Source: Pezicula radicicola (Eukaryota; Ascomycota; Leotiomycetes; Helotiales; Dermateaceae). Taken from it: DNA of 64,000 bases. Positions 34,001-46,554 of the stretch are shown here, piece by piece. Both the position numbers and the translations under genes were made by a program. Position 1 is the first letter of the stretch, and every line of letters starts with the position of its first letter. Location: NCBI GenBank assembly GCA_003008705.1, contig PDUO01000003.1, positions 1,434,793 to 1,498,792 on the forward strand, written 5' to 3'. The notes beneath the pieces are model-generated. The model saw only the letters and a program-made list of their open reading frames with translations. It ran no database searches and had not been told where the DNA came from.

Positions 34001-36116
34001 TTACCTACCTATTCCAGGATGGCAAGGAGGCAACAGAGGGAACTCAGCTCGTGTTCCAAGCGACAAAAGCTGGGCATGACATCAAAGGGGGATGAAGATC
34101 CCGAAAGCAAAAGGGATGGGCAATGCCAACCACGAAATAACTTTGGTCCCACACCTTGGCAATCTTTTTGCATTTATCCACCCATACGATAGGCATCCTA
34201 TCTATTATCTACCCTATCTCATGAGGCTTCCTTCACCCACAACTCCCCACAAGAAATCTTGTAAGATTCAAGCTGAGCGTTTCAGGTATCGAGAAATCAA
34301 ATGAACTCTTCCTTCGAAGGATACAACATGGAGCCTCACTAGAAGCTTGTTTTGCTGAGGCAGATTCTTTCATCTCTCCACACCTCCACACCGTTTCTTC
34401 ATTTTTGGTACGAAGTGTATGCATTGTGCAAATAAACAGCAGAAGATGCTAGAAAGCCTAACTGAGAGCCCACCGTGCGCATCACACCCAGCACCCACAA
34501 AACAAACCAGCACACAAAGCTTAAAAAAGCTGTGTTCGGTTCAATTGCCGGTGCCGAAGCTAGCGACACGAGTTTAAAGCAACGTTGCTAGTTGTATCTG
34601 TAGCTGTAGCTGTACCTAGCTTACAGCGCAGCCCTGTAGCACCAAAACACGAAGTCCAAAAAAAATTTAAGGTAGGAAATAGGCAATGTCACTCACCATT
34701 TGGCATTTGGGCGACGACGAGGGCGCTTGGAGACGGCTTTTCGGCAACTGACGCTTTGCCAAGATCGCCGTTCTGTACGGTACTCCTCTCGTGCTTATCT
34801 ATTCACCTTCATCACTCACAGGTCCCTTCAACATCTATATTTGTTCAAGTCACGTACCCGATAAACCCCAAAGCAGAAAGCTGCAAGAACAAGGCAAAAA
34901 TGCAGATTTCTCGTGTTTTCTCGTGTTTTCTCGTATTTGTCTGTGTCATACAAGTAGGCATGCGGGCACTTCATGTTGCTCACCAAAAAAATAATAATCC
35001 GGTCGAGGAGACGAATCATCATTGACTTGCCCCAGGTTGGTTGGAGCGGCTGTGAACTGTCTTGGCGACGATGCCCTCTCGTACTCTGTATGCACCGTAT
35101 GCTATTTTCAACCACGACTGGAAAAAAAAAACAAAACTAACTTCTGTACCTACGACAGAGCCTCAGATGGAACGGTAAATGGGTTTTTACACTTTACTGG
35201 AACAGTCCAAGCCTCTTTCTATCTCCATAAACTTATCAAACTATTATTCTTTGCATATTAATGGCAGCATTGCTGATCCTTCCGAAGATCATAAAAGGCA
35301 TAAACCGTTCATCCCATACATAGCCTCTTTCATAATTCTGAAACATCCAATCCCAGGCGAGGCAAACCCTCCTGTTCCTGCGAGGCTGCGTCGAGTTTAC
35401 GGTTCCACTTACTACTTGTTCCCAAACAAGATTGGTAGCAAACTCCGCGGTGTGACGGTACTTACAAAAGTCCGATGTTCTGCAGGTTTACGGGGGAAAG
35501 CAGTAACTCGTGGGTTCCATGCGATAGATTGAATGGCCTCGGGCATGATATGTTTGTGTTGCTCAACATCTCATTACACTGCATCGGCAGCCCCAGTGTT
35601 CGTCTGACAAATGCGAAAAAAACCGAAAAAAAAGAGTAAACTAAGAAGAAAAAAATCAATATAGGAAATATTTCAGTCACATTCCGCTGCTCACATGTCG
35701 CTACAATGGGCACACGTATCCCAAGAAAGCACCCTGTATTCTTACGAAAGTTCTCTAAGGTAACGCACCCCAGCACTTGGGAAAGACGTCAGTAGGAAAA
35801 GGAAAGTATCCAAAAATCAAAGTACAATATCTAAAACTTCCGAGTACAGGATTTTTGGAAGTCAGTGTTCTTTTGATCTGCCTGGCGGCTTGATGGGTAT
35901 AGCAATCGTATCTGGGCACAGTGCATCTGTGAGGCAAGGAGTCTCGCTGGCACCCTTTCCAATGGCCTAGTCCCTATATGTATCCTTAAAACGCCAAAAT
36001 AGATACGAATAGACCAAGATTTCTTTTCTTGCAACATCACCTCGTCAAAAAAAAAACACGTTAGTGTAGTGTGTTAAAACGCACTTCACGTCAAGCCGAT
36101 GCGCCTTCCGCTCATC
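34001..36116. other. Long intergenic region
   Basis: About 2.1 kb upstream of the PhiA-like gene and 3' of PRS1. Open frames here are short, unspliced and without motifs. It contains CTGTAGCTGTAGCTGTA microsatellite-like sequence near 34600 and a doubled TTTCTCGTGT near 34910-34930. Confidence 0.5.
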
Positions 36117-37503
36117 TCATATGCTTGGAAAAAGTACTGACAGAGACTCGCCGTGATGAACTCTGCGGATGGCCTCGGCGAAGACGTGACCTATTTCGAG
36201 GACGTCTAGCTTTTTGGGGCACAAACGCTGGTGGTCTTCTTGGGGTACACTGTTTGTGACAATGACTTTATCCAGGGAAGACGCGTTGATCCGCTCGATG
36301 GCATCACCACTCAGGACACCGTGAGTGATTAATGCGTAGACTTGAGTTGCACCTTCTTTCTTCAACAGCTTCGCAGCTCTGGTGATCGTGTTGGATGTAT
36401 CCGCAAGATCATCAACAAGAATGGCAATTCTATTGGTAACGTTTCCTACGAGCATCATCGTGGCGTTTTGGCGATCGGTGATACGAGTGGGTCGACGTTC
36501 CTAAGGGGATATGAGTGCGCGCAAAGTTTAGAGTCAGGAGAAGTATTACCTTATGAATCAAAGCGAATTCCACGTTCAGACCATCTGCAATGGCCGTCGC
36601 TCTCTTCGCTCCACCTGCATCCGGACTAACGATGACTGCCTCCTTGAAATTGGGAATATTTTGTTGTATATATTTCTTCAACAGAGGCATACCATATAGG
36701 TTGTCTACTGGGATGTCGAAGAAACCTTGGTATTGTGGATCGTGCAAGTCCATGGTGATAACATGATCCGCGCCGGCACAGGTCAGAAGGTCCGCCACTA
36801 AGGTACCTGCTTGAGCCACCCACTGCTTGTATCCTGGCTTGGCTTGGAAAAGGCTGTTGGAGGCATTGGCGTTGGGAAGGAGTCCTGGGTTTACATCGTG
36901 GGTTGTAAAAGTTTGCGAAGACGCTGAGTTATCGCGAGCCCGTCCATTAAGGAATTGCATGGAGTCTACTGTATCTGACCTCCTGGGGGTGATGCCATTG
37001 CTATATGGGATACCATTCTGCTTATCCAGAGAGGCCTCTCCAAGCATTTTCTGTAACTGGTTCATTCCATTGCCATTGGTGAGGCTCGTTGTCTGCGGCC
37101 GTCCTGGACCAGGAGTTGCTGGTCGACTCTCGAATGTGAAATCGTTTCTGTTAACATCGGTGGGAGCCTTCGTGAGAGGTGCGCCAACCTTGTTATATGG
37201 CAAGTCGGGCTGTCGAGAGTAGGGGAACAATGGAAGGACTGCCGTGACTCGCTTTGCAGAACCTGTTTTGCAGGCGGATATCATAACGCAGAGGTCAATA
37301 AAGTGGTCGTTGACCTTGCCGCCTCCAGATTGGATAATATAGACATCCTTTCCACGTACAGAGTCCTGAATTTCGAGGCGACTCTCGCCAGCGGAAAATT
37401 TTGTAAGGATGCGATTGCAAGGCGGGACACCTAAGGAATTGCAAATGGTTTCGACGAGCTGGGGATGGGAATTTCCACCGAGGACAACAATATTTCGAAC
37501 CAT
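36117..37503 (-). CDS. PRS1: Ribose-phosphate pyrophosphokinase, PRS1 type with insertion
   Basis: PRPP synthetase subunit, making phosphoribosyl pyrophosphate from ribose-5-phosphate and ATP for nucleotide, His and Trp synthesis. Exons are 37503-36550 and 36500-36117; the 49-bp intron joins FALIHK to [11 protein letters not shown]. The protein has 445 residues. The start [78 protein letters not shown] and [14 protein letters not shown] are all family signatures. About 100 extra residues between [12 protein letters not shown] and [14 protein letters not shown] form a low-complexity insertion, like the non-homologous region of yeast Prs1 linked to cell-wall-integrity functions. The PRPP loop has SNT where bacterial enzymes have CGT. 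The frame stays open to 37896 upstream, but MVRNIVV is clearly the family start. Confidence 0.93.
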
Positions 37504-37927
37504 GGTTGCTTGAGTGTGGAGTCTGGAGTCTGGAGAACGAGGAGGAGAAAGGAGGGTTTGGATCGGGTGTATGAGGACTCGTGAGAATGCGGGCGACGAA
37601 AAGTGGGTTGCAACGCGGCGATGATGGCGAAAGGAGAAGTGTATATATGTAGTCGCGCAAAGGGAGAGTTTAGGGTAAGCAGAAACAGGTACAACTGTGA
37701 GCTTGACGGGAGCACATTGGGGAGTTGGAGACAAGCAAGAAGCTCCGAGATGAATGTTTGGACTGATCAAAAAAAGACGCAGAATGCAAATGATTTTAGC
37801 TCTGATATGGCGTCCGCCTAACCTCTTTGAGCGCAGAAAAGCGGCAGAACTAGCACCCCGCCTAAATTTCGCAAAAGCACATGAAGGTTGCATCAAAAGC
37901 CACCCACCAAATCACCAACAAATCACC

Positions 37928-38643
37928 ATGAAGATATTAGAAGCCCAGTCAGCCGTCCTCACCAACTATGAGGTCTTTGAGCATCTGAATGAGCAGATTG
38001 CACGACGAAGTCAACTGTGCAAGGATGTGAGAAAGAAACTCCAGAACGAAGCTCGACAGAAGAAGGCGCCGGAGAAAATGGGGAAGAAGCTTCGCGATGT
38101 ACCGCTGAGCGAGAGTGAGAAGAAAGACATCGAGAATACAGTCAAACGCTATTGCAAAAGACCAGGAAATCTTGAGGCGGTAGTCAGAGAGGTAGAATTT
38201 CCATCCCATAATAAACAATGAGAACATGTGACTTACCAACTATACCCCAGATCCTGGAGTACCTCAAAGAATTGCCATCACCTCTTTATATGGGAGATGA
38301 TCCCCAAAAACCACAGAAGATTCCATACAACCAAGACTCTATCAAAACTATCCTCGAACGTCTGCGCCCTTACGACCTCACCAAAGCCGAAATCCTGATG
38401 ATTATGAACCTCAGGCCTGTCAATGGCGCTGTCCTTGGCTGTGTGGTTGAAGAGATGGAGGCGGGGCGATACACTGAAGAGCAGCAGGTTGAGATGGTTC
38501 GGATTATTGCTGAGGTTCTAGGAAAGCCGGATCCCGAGGCAGATAGGCAAGCCATGTCGGACAGTAAGGAAGCTCACAAGGAAAAGTCAAAGTTGGCCAA
38601 TCATAAGGAGCAGGTGGACGAGGAAATGGAGGAAGATCTATAG
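37928..38643 (+). CDS. RPC17: RNA polymerase III subunit RPC17 (C17, Rpb4-like)
   Basis: Stalk subunit of RNA polymerase III that pairs with C25 and contacts TFIIIB during initiation on tRNA and 5S genes. Two exons, 37928-38191 and 38251-38643, are separated by a 59-bp intron; 218 residues result. The start MKILEAQSAVLTNYEVFEHL is diagnostic, and the Rpb4/HRDC-like part is ILERLRPYDLTKAEILMIMNLRPVNGAVLGCVVEEMEAGR. The N-terminal part carries a basic stretch (RKKLQNEARQKKAPEKMGKK) longer than in yeast, and the C terminus is acidic (EQVDEEMEEDL). It is divergent from PRS1 with 424 bp between starts. Confidence 0.92.
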
Positions 38644-39074
38644 CAGCATCGGAGGCCATGCAGTACGGTGGGCTTATGATTTGCAGACGTTTGGTTCATG
38701 GCGTATGGCGTTGGTAAAATTTGGGATGGCATAATGGAGATACCCAAGCGCTCAACATTGAACAGTGGAAATGCTAAATTTGTAAACAATTAAAGCATCT
38801 GAACGGGAGGGATTTCCTAAACCTCGATTCTCAATTTTAGGTGACTCGACAGACAGAGAGAAGATTTGTCGATGTCGTTCAGCTTTGCTGTTTTATAGCG
38901 TTATTCAGCTCCAATCAGAGGTGCTTTTAGCATCTGCTACATGCGTGTCAGCACCCGACGATACGGAACCTGAAGTTAAATTTATGTACATAAGCGACCT
39001 GATTCCCACTCTTATCCAACCTCCAGCATCATTTCACTCAACAGAGCCCAATTTCAACTACACAAACGCTTACC
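38644..39074. other. Intergenic region
   Basis: About 430 bp between two plus-strand genes. Nothing beyond untranslated sequence is visible. Confidence 0.5.
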
Positions 39075-39728
39075 ATGAAAGTCATACTCTTACCCCATGA
39101 TTCCTCCTGGGCTAGCGAATTCAATAAAAACAAATCCCAGCTCCTTGAAATCCTTCAAGGCATCCCAATCGCCTCCATAGAACATATAGGCAGCACCTCA
39201 ATCCCTGGTCTCATCGCAAAACCCGTCCTAGACATAGATATAATAATTCCCTCAACACCAGACTCCATCCTTCAAGAAGCACGTGCCGCATTGGTAAAAG
39301 CAGGATACTTCGATTGCGGCGAGATGAACGTACCAGGACGTTTCGCATTCCGACAACCAGGCTACGGTAAAGCAGATGCCGCATTTGGGCACAGTACTAC
39401 CAAAACCAAAACCAAAGGCCAAGAAGGAAAAGAAGAAGTTCCGGAGATGAGAAGGAATACGTATTTAATTCTAGAAGGATGTCCAGCATTACGAAATCAT
39501 CTTGATTTGAAACGGGTACTTTTAGAAGATGAAGGGTTGAGAGAAGAGTATGGGCGGGTTAAGAGGGAGTTGGCTGAGAGGGATTGGAATGATATTGATG
39601 GGTATGCTATGGCGAAGAGTGAGATTCTTTGGAAGATTTTGAGGAGGGCTGGTTGGAGTGAGGAGGATTTGGAACCCGTTAAGAAGGCTAATACCCCTAC
39701 TCCTGCACCTGCATCTGTTATTCCGTGA
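39075..39728 (+). CDS. GrpB/UPF0157 family nucleotidyltransferase-like protein
   Basis: A single-exon protein of 217 residues in the GrpB (UPF0157) family, which has a nucleotidyltransferase-like fold; its substrate is not known. The signature is IEHIGSTSIPGLIAKPVLDIDIII, with GS...D-D positions resembling a minimal nucleotidyltransferase active site. It continues with RFAFRQPGYGKADAAFGH, then NTYLILEGCPALRNHLDLKRVL and a C-terminal helix YAMAKSEILWKIL. The start in TACCATGAAAG has an acceptable context. Family members are common in bacteria and patchy in fungi. The C-terminal tail (NTPTPAPASVIP) is low-complexity. A lysine-rich insert (KTKTKGQEGKEE) interrupts the core. Confidence 0.87.
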   Translation: MKVILLPHDSSWASEFNKNKSQLLEILQGIPIASIEHIGSTSIPGLIAKPVLDIDIIIPSTPDSILQEARAALVKAGYFDCGEMNVPGRFAFRQPGYGKADAAFGHSTTKTKTKGQEGKEEVPEMRRNTYLILEGCPALRNHLDLKRVLLEDEGLREEYGRVKRELAERDWNDIDGYAMAKSEILWKILRRAGWSEEDLEPVKKANTPTPAPASVIP

Positions 39729-41931
39729 TTGTTGGCTTGGGTTTATAGTGCTTGTGTGGCTACTTCCTTATGTCCAGATGCGGTTTTTTTTTGGGGTTTT
39801 TTGCTTTTCACTTCGCTGCTGTTTTGACAATTTGATGGGTATTTTGGAATACGACTATTAATAAAGTTAGATTAAGAAGCTTCTACGCTCTTACAATAAG
39901 CAGCGTAATATCATTACGTAGATAGACATCTACTAGTCTAGGCAACTGTATATTTAGTCATACTTGAGTCTTATGAAAGTAGCTAAGGCTGCAAGTAAGA
40001 CGCTGTGATATATCATAGAGTGCCTCGCTTTAAATATCAATAAATCCGTTCACTACGGCGACTATCAGCTTTGCTAATACAGAAAATCTTGCTGTCATCA
40101 TAGCCCTGCCCTAATTTCAAAATAAAAGGAGATTAATTACTTTCGAAGGCTTACTCTGAGCATATGTATAAGATTGCAATATTGAGGATGACAACAATGA
40201 GTTACAACGATTGTCAACGCCTGTAGGAATGGAAGTTCCCTTGAAAAAAATTAAAATTAAGAATGGGTGAAAAACTATGCGACGGCGTTGCTCAGGCCAT
40301 ATTCAAAGGAATGTTGCTAGAAAGCAGAAAACTATCTGTTACGCAAGCAGCTATAACCCTCTTTCCCCACAAAATTCAGAACTTATCCTAAGAACTTCTA
40401 CCACTTAATATTCTGCGACCAAAGGAGATAGAGACATATGTGGTGAAGGGGAGCGAGATACAGATCAAGCAATAAAGAAAGAAGGAAGATGCAAGGAGAT
40501 AATCATCCGCCATTTCCAGGGCAGGATCAGAGAGAAAATCACAAGAGAAAGTAAACTCATTCAATTGTAGTCCTGCGGTGGTGACAAGCATTTTTTTCTC
40601 CTGTTATCTGTGTCGCACCTTCGGGCACTATTCCTACAGCAAATTCACCTATTGTCTAATGTTTCCCAAAAGCTCTGGCCTTGACAGCTGTTATCCACGT
40701 AGCAGCGACTACGTTCGTAACAACAGTAACAAAGTTAGCCGCGATAAAATTCAGATTTCCTCGCTACGTATGACTTGGCGATTCAGTGGGACTTAGAACC
40801 GTATTGCCGTTCTGGGAGATGTGGGAGTTTGCGGGCAGCTGCGAGCTTTTTATTGTGTTTTTCGTGTTTTTGGTGAAAGTGTCACGTTTAGAAAACCAAA
40901 CGGCAGTACATTCCTCTTAAGACTTGACCCTAATGAAAGTAGTATAGGCACTGATTAGATAGTAGGTGTCTCTTGTGCTCCGCTCTGGTGAAGGTAGCAT
41001 AGTTATCGACTAAACCGCTATATGTGTTTAACACCAGTTCATTTAATACCTGCAATGCAGGATCAAACTAAGTGAGACCCTGAATTTCTCGACCTTCATT
41101 TCTTTGTCTTCCATTTCCCAATGATTCCACAAGTAGTGATACCAATAGTTGCCATGTATCTATATCTCGCCTCAATGGCATGCATGATAAAACTAATGAT
41201 CACTTTGTCGAGGTCATTCGTCAAGAAACCTTGACCCCACTTGTCTTGTAAATCAAATGGCAATGGTAGCAGAGGAATACCTATACTTCTCGCTGTGGTC
41301 CGGAGATAGCAATGGTAGATTTCTCAGAACTCCACGATATTGTGACATTCTTATATCCTCGCAGCATCCTTAGAGCTTTTCTGTATGGGTAAGTCTGCTC
41401 TTGGGTCTTAGCTCTGGTTCTTCAATAGCTCATGACTGACGCTTGTAATCCATATGAGCTGTAAAATTAGGTCAATTTAGTACTGATAAACCTAATCCAG
41501 GAAGTCACTTCAAAAGGATTCCCAAAAAAATAGAGACGCTGAATATTTTAGGTGATCATTAGAGTCCCGAAGAAAGCAAAAGTGAGCTGAATGCTGCTGT
41601 ACCTGCCCTTGAAGGGTAGTCATATATTATTGTCTTGCAAGGTTGGACATTGACCTACTGTAGATCCCGAGGTTTTCTATATGAGTGAAAAGGACCTGCA
41701 TAAAATCCTCAGCAACATCGGAAGTTGGAAATAAAGCAAAGTACCTTATTATCACACAATTATGTGTTTAATAACTGAGAAGGGTTGAATGATGAGGTTG
41801 AGATAGTGACTAGAGGCGGACGCTAACGCTAGGCCTAAAGAGGCAAAGCCTTGAATGCTCGACTCCAGCCTTACCAAAATCTTTAGATGAAAATGATCAT
41901 ACACAAATCCACAACATACAAATTTTGAAAA
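39729..41931. other. Long intergenic region
   Basis: About 2.2 kb with many stops in all frames. I see no spliced frame, RNA gene or mobile-element ends. Confidence 0.5.
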
Positions 41932-42602
41932 ATGGCCGATTCAAGAAGATCGCGATCACCTGAACCATCTCGAGAACGCAGACAAAGAGATGATCGCGAC
42001 CGTCGAGACCGTCCTCGCAACAGCCATCGCAGCGGGGGATTCAAATGGAAGGAACGCCGCGATACCACAGATGAACGAGAAGGAGAGAAGAGGTTAGAGA
42101 GAGGGTACCGAAGACGATCACGTTCGCCACGAAGAGATAGAGAAAGAGAAAAGACGGGTTCTTCAGACAAATACGGCGTTGCAGACAAATTTGGGACATC
42201 TTCGAAAGACAAGGACAAGGACAAGAACAAGGCAAAGGAAGATACCAGCGCCCCACCTGAGAGGGCACCTGCTGCTGCTGCTGCTGCACAACCTGTTGGA
42301 GAGCCGATGATTATTGTGCATGTCAATGATCGGCTCGGAACAAAGGCGGGTATACCATGCCTGGCGAGCGATACAATCGGGGACTTCAAAAAGATTGTTG
42401 CGATGCAGATTGGAAGAAAACCGCATGAGATCATGTTAAAAAGACAGGGACAGAGACCATTCAAGGATCAGATCACATTGGCGGATTATGAGATTAGCAA
42501 TGGAGTTCAGGTGAGTAAAGAATTCCGCTTTCCTACCCGTTTTGCTATGCTAACGAGTACTTCTTTGAATAGCTTGATCTTGAGGTCGACACCGGCGAGT
42601 GA
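41932..42602 (+). CDS. HUB1: Ubiquitin-like modifier HUB1 with RS-rich N-terminal extension
   Basis: Hub1/UBL5 binds spliceosomal proteins such as Snu66 without covalent attachment and tunes splice-site choice. Two exons (41932-42510 and 42573-42602) are joined across a GTGAGT intron, adding only LDLEVDTGE. The ubiquitin-like domain is residues ~125-200: MIIVHVNDRLGTKAGIPCLA, TIGDFKKIVAMQIGRKPHEI and DYEISNGVQ. Before it lie about 120 residues rich in Arg, Ser, Asp and Glu (RRSRSPEPSRERRQRDDRDR, RRRSRSPRRDRERE), resembling an SR-protein region, and an alanine run. Classical Hub1 is ~73 residues and ends in YY plus one residue; here that tail is absent. The extension begins at the first ATG and the frame is continuous, so I accept it. 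Confidence 0.88.
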
Positions 42603-43840
42603 GCGCTAAGTGCGATTTGGACTTAGTTAGGATTACGCCTTCTCGGGATATTGTAATGTGATGGCGTTTATGGAAGCAGATTTGGCATGACAAAGGTTAT
42701 ACCCGTGGGCGCGAAACAACTCACAATAGAATCATATTGGAACCCTCTCATCAGCAAGTTCCATAATCTGTTACTGACAAGTATAGCCCTATCAAAAAAT
42801 GATCAAAAATGATTTCGGATTCGCGGCGTCACGAAATCCTTGTTTATATGTCACAGCGAGAAGAACGAACGTAGTATTTCGGACTTAACAGATACGCCGT
42901 AACCCCTCTGTCTTTGCATTGCAGCATTTGCCGACGAGTGCGGATTCAGGAATTGTTCCTATTTTCTGTAGCTGCTAGGCCTTGAACTGATGGTGTTCTA
43001 GTCAAAAGGGAGCTAGCAGACTAGAGCAGCTAAAGCAGATAGTAGCAAGGCCACCAGAAGTAAACCAGAGAATATTAGATTTAGTAGCAAAACAATCCTA
43101 CGAAGTAAGTTTTTAAATACATTATCGTTTATTTCACACCGATAATCTTAAGAGATGAACTGCCAAGTAAAATTGGAGAGCCTTCGCAAGCTGCTTCAAA
43201 ATAGTCACCGAAAGTCCTGCCGCCAATGATCCAATTACGACAATTAGTTGCCAGAAATCTACTCCAGCTTTCATTGTGGATGGCGGGCCGTCTCTTAAGT
43301 TGTGTTTCTGGAAGCAGGCTCGTTGCCGAAGTAACTAGTGTCTTTTAATATACTCGAGCCTCAAGGCAAACTTCACACTATCAGAACCCAAGTTTGACAC
43401 GGACGGAGCAGGATAAGAGTCGAGAATTTGGAAGAACATGTTGGCGCTTATCTAGGTCTCCTAAAACTATTCACTCCATCTACTCTACAATCGTTCGAAG
43501 TCGGGGATATGTACAGGCCTCCCCGGGTGGAACGATGGTCACGTACTCCGTACGGTGTCCAGGCTCACCAGGGTTGATTGGTTCCGTCGGACCAACTGCA
43601 TCGGCGAAACTTCCGGAAATAAATGACTACTGGGCTTTCACAACCTTTACTTCGTACGTCGAGAGCAACTTGAAGCAAGCACTAGGCTTCATGACGTTAA
43701 GCACGTGGAACGCAATCCGAACGCGGGGCTGACATGCCCACCGTTTCTCTCCCTTCGTAAATCTATGATAGCGACTTGATTTCTCGTTTTACCGATTCAA
43801 CAAACTGCTGGGTCTCCAGAATCCGCTCAGTTTAAGAATC
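42603..43840. other. Long intergenic region
   Basis: About 1.2 kb before the first P450. A 112-codon open frame at 43394 has no motif. Many AT-rich stretches occur. It marks the boundary between the housekeeping part and the accessory part of the window. Confidence 0.5.
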
Positions 43841-45584
43841 ATGGCCAATGCACTGTTACACAACGGTTCGACTGCTATTGTAGGATATATTGTCTCGGTA
43901 ATTGTCATATGGATCTCGTCCCTGGTAGTCTATCGTCGTTGGTTTCATCCTCTGGCGAAAGTCCCTGGGCCGTTCTGCGCGTCCATCACGCATTTCTACA
44001 TTGTGAGATATAATTTGTTCAGTGACAGAAGTCAATTTTACCTCCAAATTGAGAAGCTGCATCAGAAATATGGTATTTGAAATTCCTCTGGCGAATTTGA
44101 CCCTGGTCATTTATCTGTGAACAGGTCCAATTGTCCGTATCTCCCCAACTGAGATTCACCTGGCCGATCCGGATAATCATGAGAAGATTTACTATATCTC
44201 GTCTAAAGCACCATCTAAAGCACCATATTTCTATGACGCATTTGGGTTAAAGACAGCAGCCTTCGGTACAACCAGCAATGAACTTCATCGTATCCGTCGT
44301 ACTGCCATCAACCCTGTGTTCTCGCGAAAGGCAGCCCTTCAAGTCGAAAACATCGTCCAAGAAAAGACCAGAAAGCTCGTCATTCGCATTAAGGACTTGC
44401 TTGCCGAGGGAAAACCTGTCGATTTGCATCATGGATATCGAGCATTGTCAGCTGATATCATTACTGATTATGCCTTCGATAATGATTATAAGCAATTGGA
44501 TTCGCCGACTTTCGGTTCCGACTTCTATGAGATGACAGGAGAACTTATTATTCGAGGATGGGTATTACAGGCTTTCCCGTTCTTGTTGCCTCTCTCAAAA
44601 ATAATCACGTTAGGAATGGCAAGGAAAATGAATAGAGCTCTTTACGAGTTCTTAGTTTTTAGGACGGTGAGTCTGTATTTCCATAGGCGCGAGGAGTACT
44701 AATGAACGTATTGTAGAGATGTGTAGATCAAATCGCGGAAGTTAAGAAGCAAATCCATGAAGGTCGCGACAAATCAAAGCACAAAACTATCTTTCACCAG
44801 CTCCTAGATCCAAATGCCGCTGAAGGCCATGTTGTTCCCAATGTAGAAGACCTAACCGACGAGATGTTCACCATCCTCACTGCGGCCGGCGAAACTACAG
44901 GTCATGCAATGACAGTTATCACCTACTACGTCCTCTCAAACCCAGTAATCTATGAAAACCTCGTCTCAGAACTCCAGACTGTATTCCCTAACACGAAGAC
45001 CAACCTAGACTATCTAACGCTCGAGAAAATGCCCTATCTTACTTCTGTAATCAAGGAAGGTCTGAGACTCTCTTACGGTACACCAGGACGCTTGCCACGA
45101 GTGGTTGAGACATCAAATGCCATCTTCAATGGCTACTGTGTGCCAAAGGGAACAACTGTTGGCATGAGCACTTGGATGATGCATCGAAATCCCAAGATCT
45201 ACCCTGAGCCGGAAAAGTTCATACCAGATCGCTGGAGAGATCCGGAGAAGTCCAAAAAGCTAGATAATAAGTACTTTGTCCCATTCAGCAAGGGCTCAAG
45301 ACAATGTGTCGGGATGCAGTATGTACCTGATTACCTTTCTGGCGCTATCTCCTTCCTAAGCTCAGAAGCATAATATAATGACAAAACGCTAACTTTCAAC
45401 TAGTATCGCATACCTAGAACTCTATGTCGCAATCGGGACCGTCTTTCGAAACTTCGAACAACTTCGTGTTGACAACTTTAGCCCTAAAGATTTGGAATTC
45501 GATGATTATTTTGGCGTGTTTTTTCCTCGAACTCAGAACAAGTTCCATGTAACTCTAGATGCTACTCCTTCTGTAAAGAATTGA
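43841..45584 (+). CDS. Cytochrome P450 monooxygenase (first)
   Basis: A membrane-anchored fungal P450, probably in secondary metabolism or detoxification. The N-terminal hydrophobic helix (IVGYIVSVIVIWISSLVVY) is an ER anchor, followed by the PGP hinge (KVPGPFCAS). Further motifs are the I-helix oxygen-binding motif AAGETTGHAM near 44880, ExxR in KEGLRLSYG near 45055, PERF-type PDRWRDP and the haem loop FSKGSRQCVG near 45290 with the axial Cys. Four exons are joined; the first junction restores KYGPIVRISPTEIHL, and the last begins IAYLELYVAIGTVFRNF. The stop is TGA at 45582-45584. All parts needed for function are present. It sits at the edge of a degraded FMO gene. Confidence 0.92.
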
Positions 45585-46554
45585 TGGATAAGTTGCTTTG
45601 GTGCGGGAACTTGTCTTTGGTTTGGGTTGCTGAGCAAAGGCACTGGGGTGCGTGTCGAAACAAGACTTCTCCCTTGGTGACACCAGAAATGCGTCTAGCG
45701 ATATCAAAATAAGAAGGTCCACGGCCAATGATCAGGACTTTCTGTAATTATCTTAGTAAATGACCGAAGGAGCAAAGTCTTCGGGTGGAGGTATCAGGGA
45801 ATAAGCTAATCAGGATGGAGTAGTGAGTCTTGAAAGAGGAGGGATGAGCAACCTTGCCAGCAAAATGTTCAGCGCTCCGATAATCCCTGGAATGAATGAT
45901 GCTTTCTGGGTGTGTCTGGGTCCATTCATCTAGCTCTCTGTAGGGAGGCACATAAATTTGGTTGGAAGTTCATGTGGCTATGACGACAACATCGAAGTAA
46001 ATTTCCTCTGAGTCTCCTAAGACTATGTTTCGTACTTCCACTTTCCACTTTTTCATAGTTTCTGATGAGTCGGGTGATACAAGTGACCTTTGAGTTCATC
46101 TTGATGCAATATCGGATTTCGTCAGAATAGGCCTCTAAGTAGTGCTTAATTCTGTCGCGTGTTGGGAACATCGAAGTATCTTTTGGGTATGAAAAATCTT
46201 GTACTCCATCATGGTGCGGGGGACATTCGTGTAGAGATCTTCGTACATTGGTATTCGAAACTCGTCATCTTTCATATCGAAGTTCCAGATCCCAGCGACT
46301 TTAGAGCATTGTTCAAATACCGTGGCCTGGAAATATTTAGTGTCTGTAGCTTGCGTCACTCGCTCTGCTAAAAGATACCTAGATTCTTTAGTTTTTACTC
46401 TTGAACAATAATATCAAATCGTCGCGACTGTTAAGTCATTTATTAAGAAAAAGGGTATTACTAACTTTGCAGCAACTAAGCCTGAAATGCCGTTACCGAT
46501 CACAGCAACCCTTGTTGGGTTCCGTTTCTGGGGCGATAGAAGCTTCAGATCCAT
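45562..46554 (-). pseudogene. Flavin-containing monooxygenase-like gene, truncated and mutated
   Basis: The N-terminal half of an FMO/Baeyer-Villiger-type flavoenzyme. The start MDLKLLSPQKRNPTRVAVIGNGISGL carries the FAD-binding GxGxxG motif. Then, after an intron, come ATVFEQCSKVAGIWNF, MYEDLYTNVPRTMMEYK and FPTRDRIKHYLEAYSDE, which follow FMO family order. Further down are SETMKKWKVEVRN in a different frame (a frameshift near 46085), DVVVIAT followed by a TGA at 45972-45970 where the family has Gly, PPYRELDEWTQTHPESIIHSRDYR, and the second Rossmann KVLIIGRGPSYFDIARRIS near 45700. After that the homology stops; about half of a normal FMO is missing. Its end overlaps the 3' end of the convergent P450, so a rearrangement is likely. 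Confidence 0.75.

Noticed and set aside
37504..37896. In-frame upstream extension of PRS1
   Set aside because: The frame stays open, but [10 protein letters not shown] is the family start and the extension is non-homologous, lying in the shared promoter with RPC17.
43394..43732. 112-codon open frame upstream of the first P450
   Set aside because: No domain, no start context and no recognised similarity.
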